NCBI RefSeq assembly: GCF_000350225.1
Contig: NW_005178676.1
Location: 7,998-71,997, forward strand
Source of the DNA: Chondrus crispus
Lineage: Eukaryota; Rhodophyta; Florideophyceae; Gigartinales; Gigartinaceae
Reading direction: 5' to 3'
Length of the DNA: 64,000 nucleotides
Below are positions 62,501 through 64,000 of this stretch, piece after piece. Position 1 is the first letter of the stretch, and each line of letters opens with the position of its first letter. The translations under genes and the position numbers were made by a program. A model generated the notes under the pieces. The model ran no database searches and had not been told where the DNA came from. It saw nothing but the letters and a program-made list of their open reading frames with translations.

Positions 62501-63448
62501 GCTCAGGCACCCAGATCGCATGAGGTCCCATGTAGACTTAAACGAAACATCCTGCACGGCCCAAGTGCTTGGAAGTATTACTTCTACTTCAGAATTTGGT
62601 ATACTGCCCTCATGTGTAGTGCGCTTCGCACCAGCCTTCTGCAAAGCCACTGGAAAGAGGTGCTTGTCCGACCGTGGGAAAGTTTTTGTATGAAGGTTGG
62701 GAAGTAGAGTTCTCTGTACTGTAGAAAATGACGACAACAAGCTCTCGTGTGGAGCATACTGCTCAATAACCCAGTTAACAGTGTTCCGAAAGAAGGAGTA
62801 CTGGGCAACTGTCAACCGGTTAGTGCCAGACGTCGCCAGTATGGCGATGAGCTTCTGCCAAGTATTTATAGACTTTGGCTGCGAGCGCCGGCTGTAATCC
62901 TGTGCATACCTCGATGCGCGTAGTTCTTCTGCCAAAATCTCCTAAGAATCTTCGGAATCTTCAGTTTCACTACGCGTCTGAGATAGAAAGCTATCTTCCC
63001 CTCGAAAATCAACTTCCAGGCCCTCATCAGATATATGTATATGCTTGGTCAATTGGTCTTCCGATACTTTTACCTCACATCCGCTATGCGGATCCTGGGT
63101 GGGGAGTTCATCAAATGAACCCTGATGAGACGGTTCCGGATCACTATTATAAAACAGCCTCCTCTTCACAGAAGTTGGAGCAAAAGAATGGTAAGGGCCC
63201 TCCGCAGACACACCCACATACGCCTCCTCCCAGTCGAACCTGTTATTGCGTCGACGCCTATCTCTTCTCGGGCGCGGGCGAGGTCTTTTCCTACCAGAAG
63301 ACGGCGAGCTCTGATTCGGTGCATCACAACTATCCATTTGGACATCACTGAAGCCGCGGATATATGAAAAGTATTGGATCGAGGGAGATGAACCTGAAAT
63401 GTTCGATATCGAAAACACGTGTAAATCTCGAGAAACGCCGCACCGCAT
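59600..63448 (-). pseudogene. TNP2/KDZ/Plavaka-like transposase, multi-exon and decayed
   Basis: Reading from 63448 down, an acidic, Arg-rich N-terminus leads through one in-frame TAG (62942-62944) into a ~330-codon block (YAQDYSRRSQPKSINTWQKL). A perfect-looking 55-bp intron (61883-61937) joins it to LRYLVYRVLLYSDGFSQYKD, GSAGGVYMLPLNLLPQYR and LLGHNADSACHY, followed by a frameshift. After a stop, DPYRSVLVAPDHLLSRTAID continues, then LDKPNLHRIIELYKHSVPSM and HHFSELVFEFARQHLKR. The YSD...GG-hydrophobic-Y...N-L and GHNA-plus-Cys pattern is that of the transposase superfamily called TNP2/KDZ/Plavaka in fungi and algae. Three in-frame stops of different kinds and at least one frameshift indicate decay. 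Exact family name is uncertain. Confidence 0.6.
61883..61937 (-). other. 55-bp spliceosomal intron in the transposase-like gene
   Basis: Minus-strand donor AAG|GTGAGA and acceptor TTCTTGCAG|AG. Splicing joins TDIFCR to ESEGLLLENGLRYLVYRV in frame, skipping a TGA. The short size and clean sites support a real intron. Confidence 0.7.
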
Positions 63449-63504
63449 TTTTGTGTCACGAACGACGAGAAGCCTGACAAATTTTGCTGGTTACCTTTTC
63501 CGGC

Positions 63505-63546
63505 ACTATTCCACGCTGTCATTACATAATGACAGGGTGGAATAGT
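63505..63546. repeat. Hairpin with 20-base arms between divergent ORFs
   Basis: ACTATTCCACGCTGTCATTA and an inverted copy with one mismatch are separated by two bases (CA). It lies between the minus-strand start at 63448 and the plus-strand start at 63579, so it may be a regulatory palindrome or a transposon end. Confidence 0.7.
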
Positions 63547-63578
63547 ACTTGTCCCTGAACTACACCCTGCCTTTCGTC

Positions 63579-64000
63579 ATGCAGCCTCCATATTCTGATC
63601 AGCCATCGTGCAGGCGGTTGATTAACCGAAAGAGCCCATCAACCGTTGTCGGAGCGCAGAACCGGCACATCAAGAGAAGGGGAAACAAAAACTTTCTCAA
63701 AACCATATTTCCCCGTGATGGTAACTCTCCGGATGGAGAAAATGACGAGCCCGGCATTCCACCCGTCACGAGACTCTCGGACATGGAAACGCAGCCACCT
63801 CCAACCGAAGAAGCAGAGAAGAGGAATGTACTTGCTCAGGAACGTCCCCGTTCGAGAAGCCAATCTCATCGGCGTTCTGATCTCGAAAGTGCGGGATTCA
63901 GGCGACAGAGGGGCTCGGCAAGAGCCAATTTACCACGAAAGGAACACGTCAGGAATCAAGAGAGAAACGAAAGGGACGAATGCCCTGATGAGCTTGCTTG
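63579..64000 (+). CDS. Basic Arg-rich protein, N-terminal part (runs off window)
   Basis: From the ATG at 63579 the frame stays open for 140 codons to the window end. The product starts MQPPYSDQPSCRRLINRK, and is rich in Arg, Ser, Pro and Asn with almost no hydrophobic stretches, suggesting a disordered, nucleic-acid-binding-like N-terminus. It is divergent from the transposase-like pseudogene. No family is recognised. Length of the open frame and ATG position support coding; the fragment is incomplete. Confidence 0.5.
   Translation, partial: MQPPYSDQPSCRRLINRKSPSTVVGAQNRHIKRRGNKNFLKTIFPRDGNSPDGENDEPGIPPVTRLSDMETQPPPTEEAEKRNVLAQERPRSRSQSHRRSDLESAGFRRQRGSARANLPRKEHVRNQERNERDECPDELA

Noticed and set aside
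1-64000. CRISPR arrays, operons, bacterial defence islands
   Set aside because: The tandem repeats seen are degenerate transposon repeats without spacers, and the genes are eukaryotic with introns; no prokaryotic system is present.

Overview
The window is nuclear DNA from an intron-poor, GC-mixed photosynthetic eukaryote. It fits best with a florideophyte red alga of the Chondrus type; this is inference from gene content and style, not a database match. Supporting points are mostly single-exon genes with short spacers, plastid-type transit peptides, conserved eukaryotic housekeeping genes, and long tracts packed with decayed transposons. Two assembly gaps (100 N at 15664-15763, 333 N at 28595-28927) interrupt it.

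Region 1 (1-37.4 kb) is the gene-bearing part. In order it holds: the start of a probable plastid-targeted gene (-), a mitochondrial pyrimidine-nucleotide-type carrier (+), a type II PI4-kinase-gamma-like kinase (-), guanylate kinase (-), a sucrose-phosphatase-like HAD protein with a ruined active site (+), a plastid MATE transporter (+), a HAPSTR1-like protein broken by a gap (+), a PP4R1-like HEAT protein (+), a GUCD1-family protein with one intron (+), a WW/IQ/BAG co-chaperone-like protein (-), a second PP4R1-like paralogue (+), a BSD-domain protein (+), a tafazzin-like acyltransferase (-) and SGT1 (+). Two large gene-poor spacers (4.4-9.3 kb and 20.1-23.3 kb) lie among them. Several of these genes relate to chaperones and phosphatase regulation (SGT1, BAG, two PP4R1), but nothing shows operon-like organisation.

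Region 2 (37.8-55.8 kb) is a transposon graveyard. It contains a Tc1/mariner transposase pseudogene carrying a nested insertion with a clean 11-bp target duplication; a small TA-flanked MITE; a 3.85-kb foldback-like element with arms of about 600 bp, one arm carrying another MITE; a complete but decayed Ty1/copia retrotransposon (LTRs 44725-45060 and 52276-52618, target duplication AGTTT) that has taken two further insertions; a LINE 3' fragment; and a DIRS-like tyrosine-recombinase retroelement remnant.

Region 3 (57.9-64 kb) holds three ORF systems that look like one larger unit. They are a broken plus-strand gene with a Tudor/SGF29-like start, a convergent multi-exon transposase-like pseudogene (TNP2/KDZ/Plavaka type), and a divergent plus-strand ORF that runs off the window, with a near-perfect 20-bp-arm hairpin between the divergent starts.

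The strongest general signal is a roughly five-fold excess of the heptamer TACAGTA/TACTGTA outside host genes. This is the canonical excision footprint of Sleeping Beauty-type Tc1/mariner transposons, and a MITE in the window ends in exactly TA-CAG.
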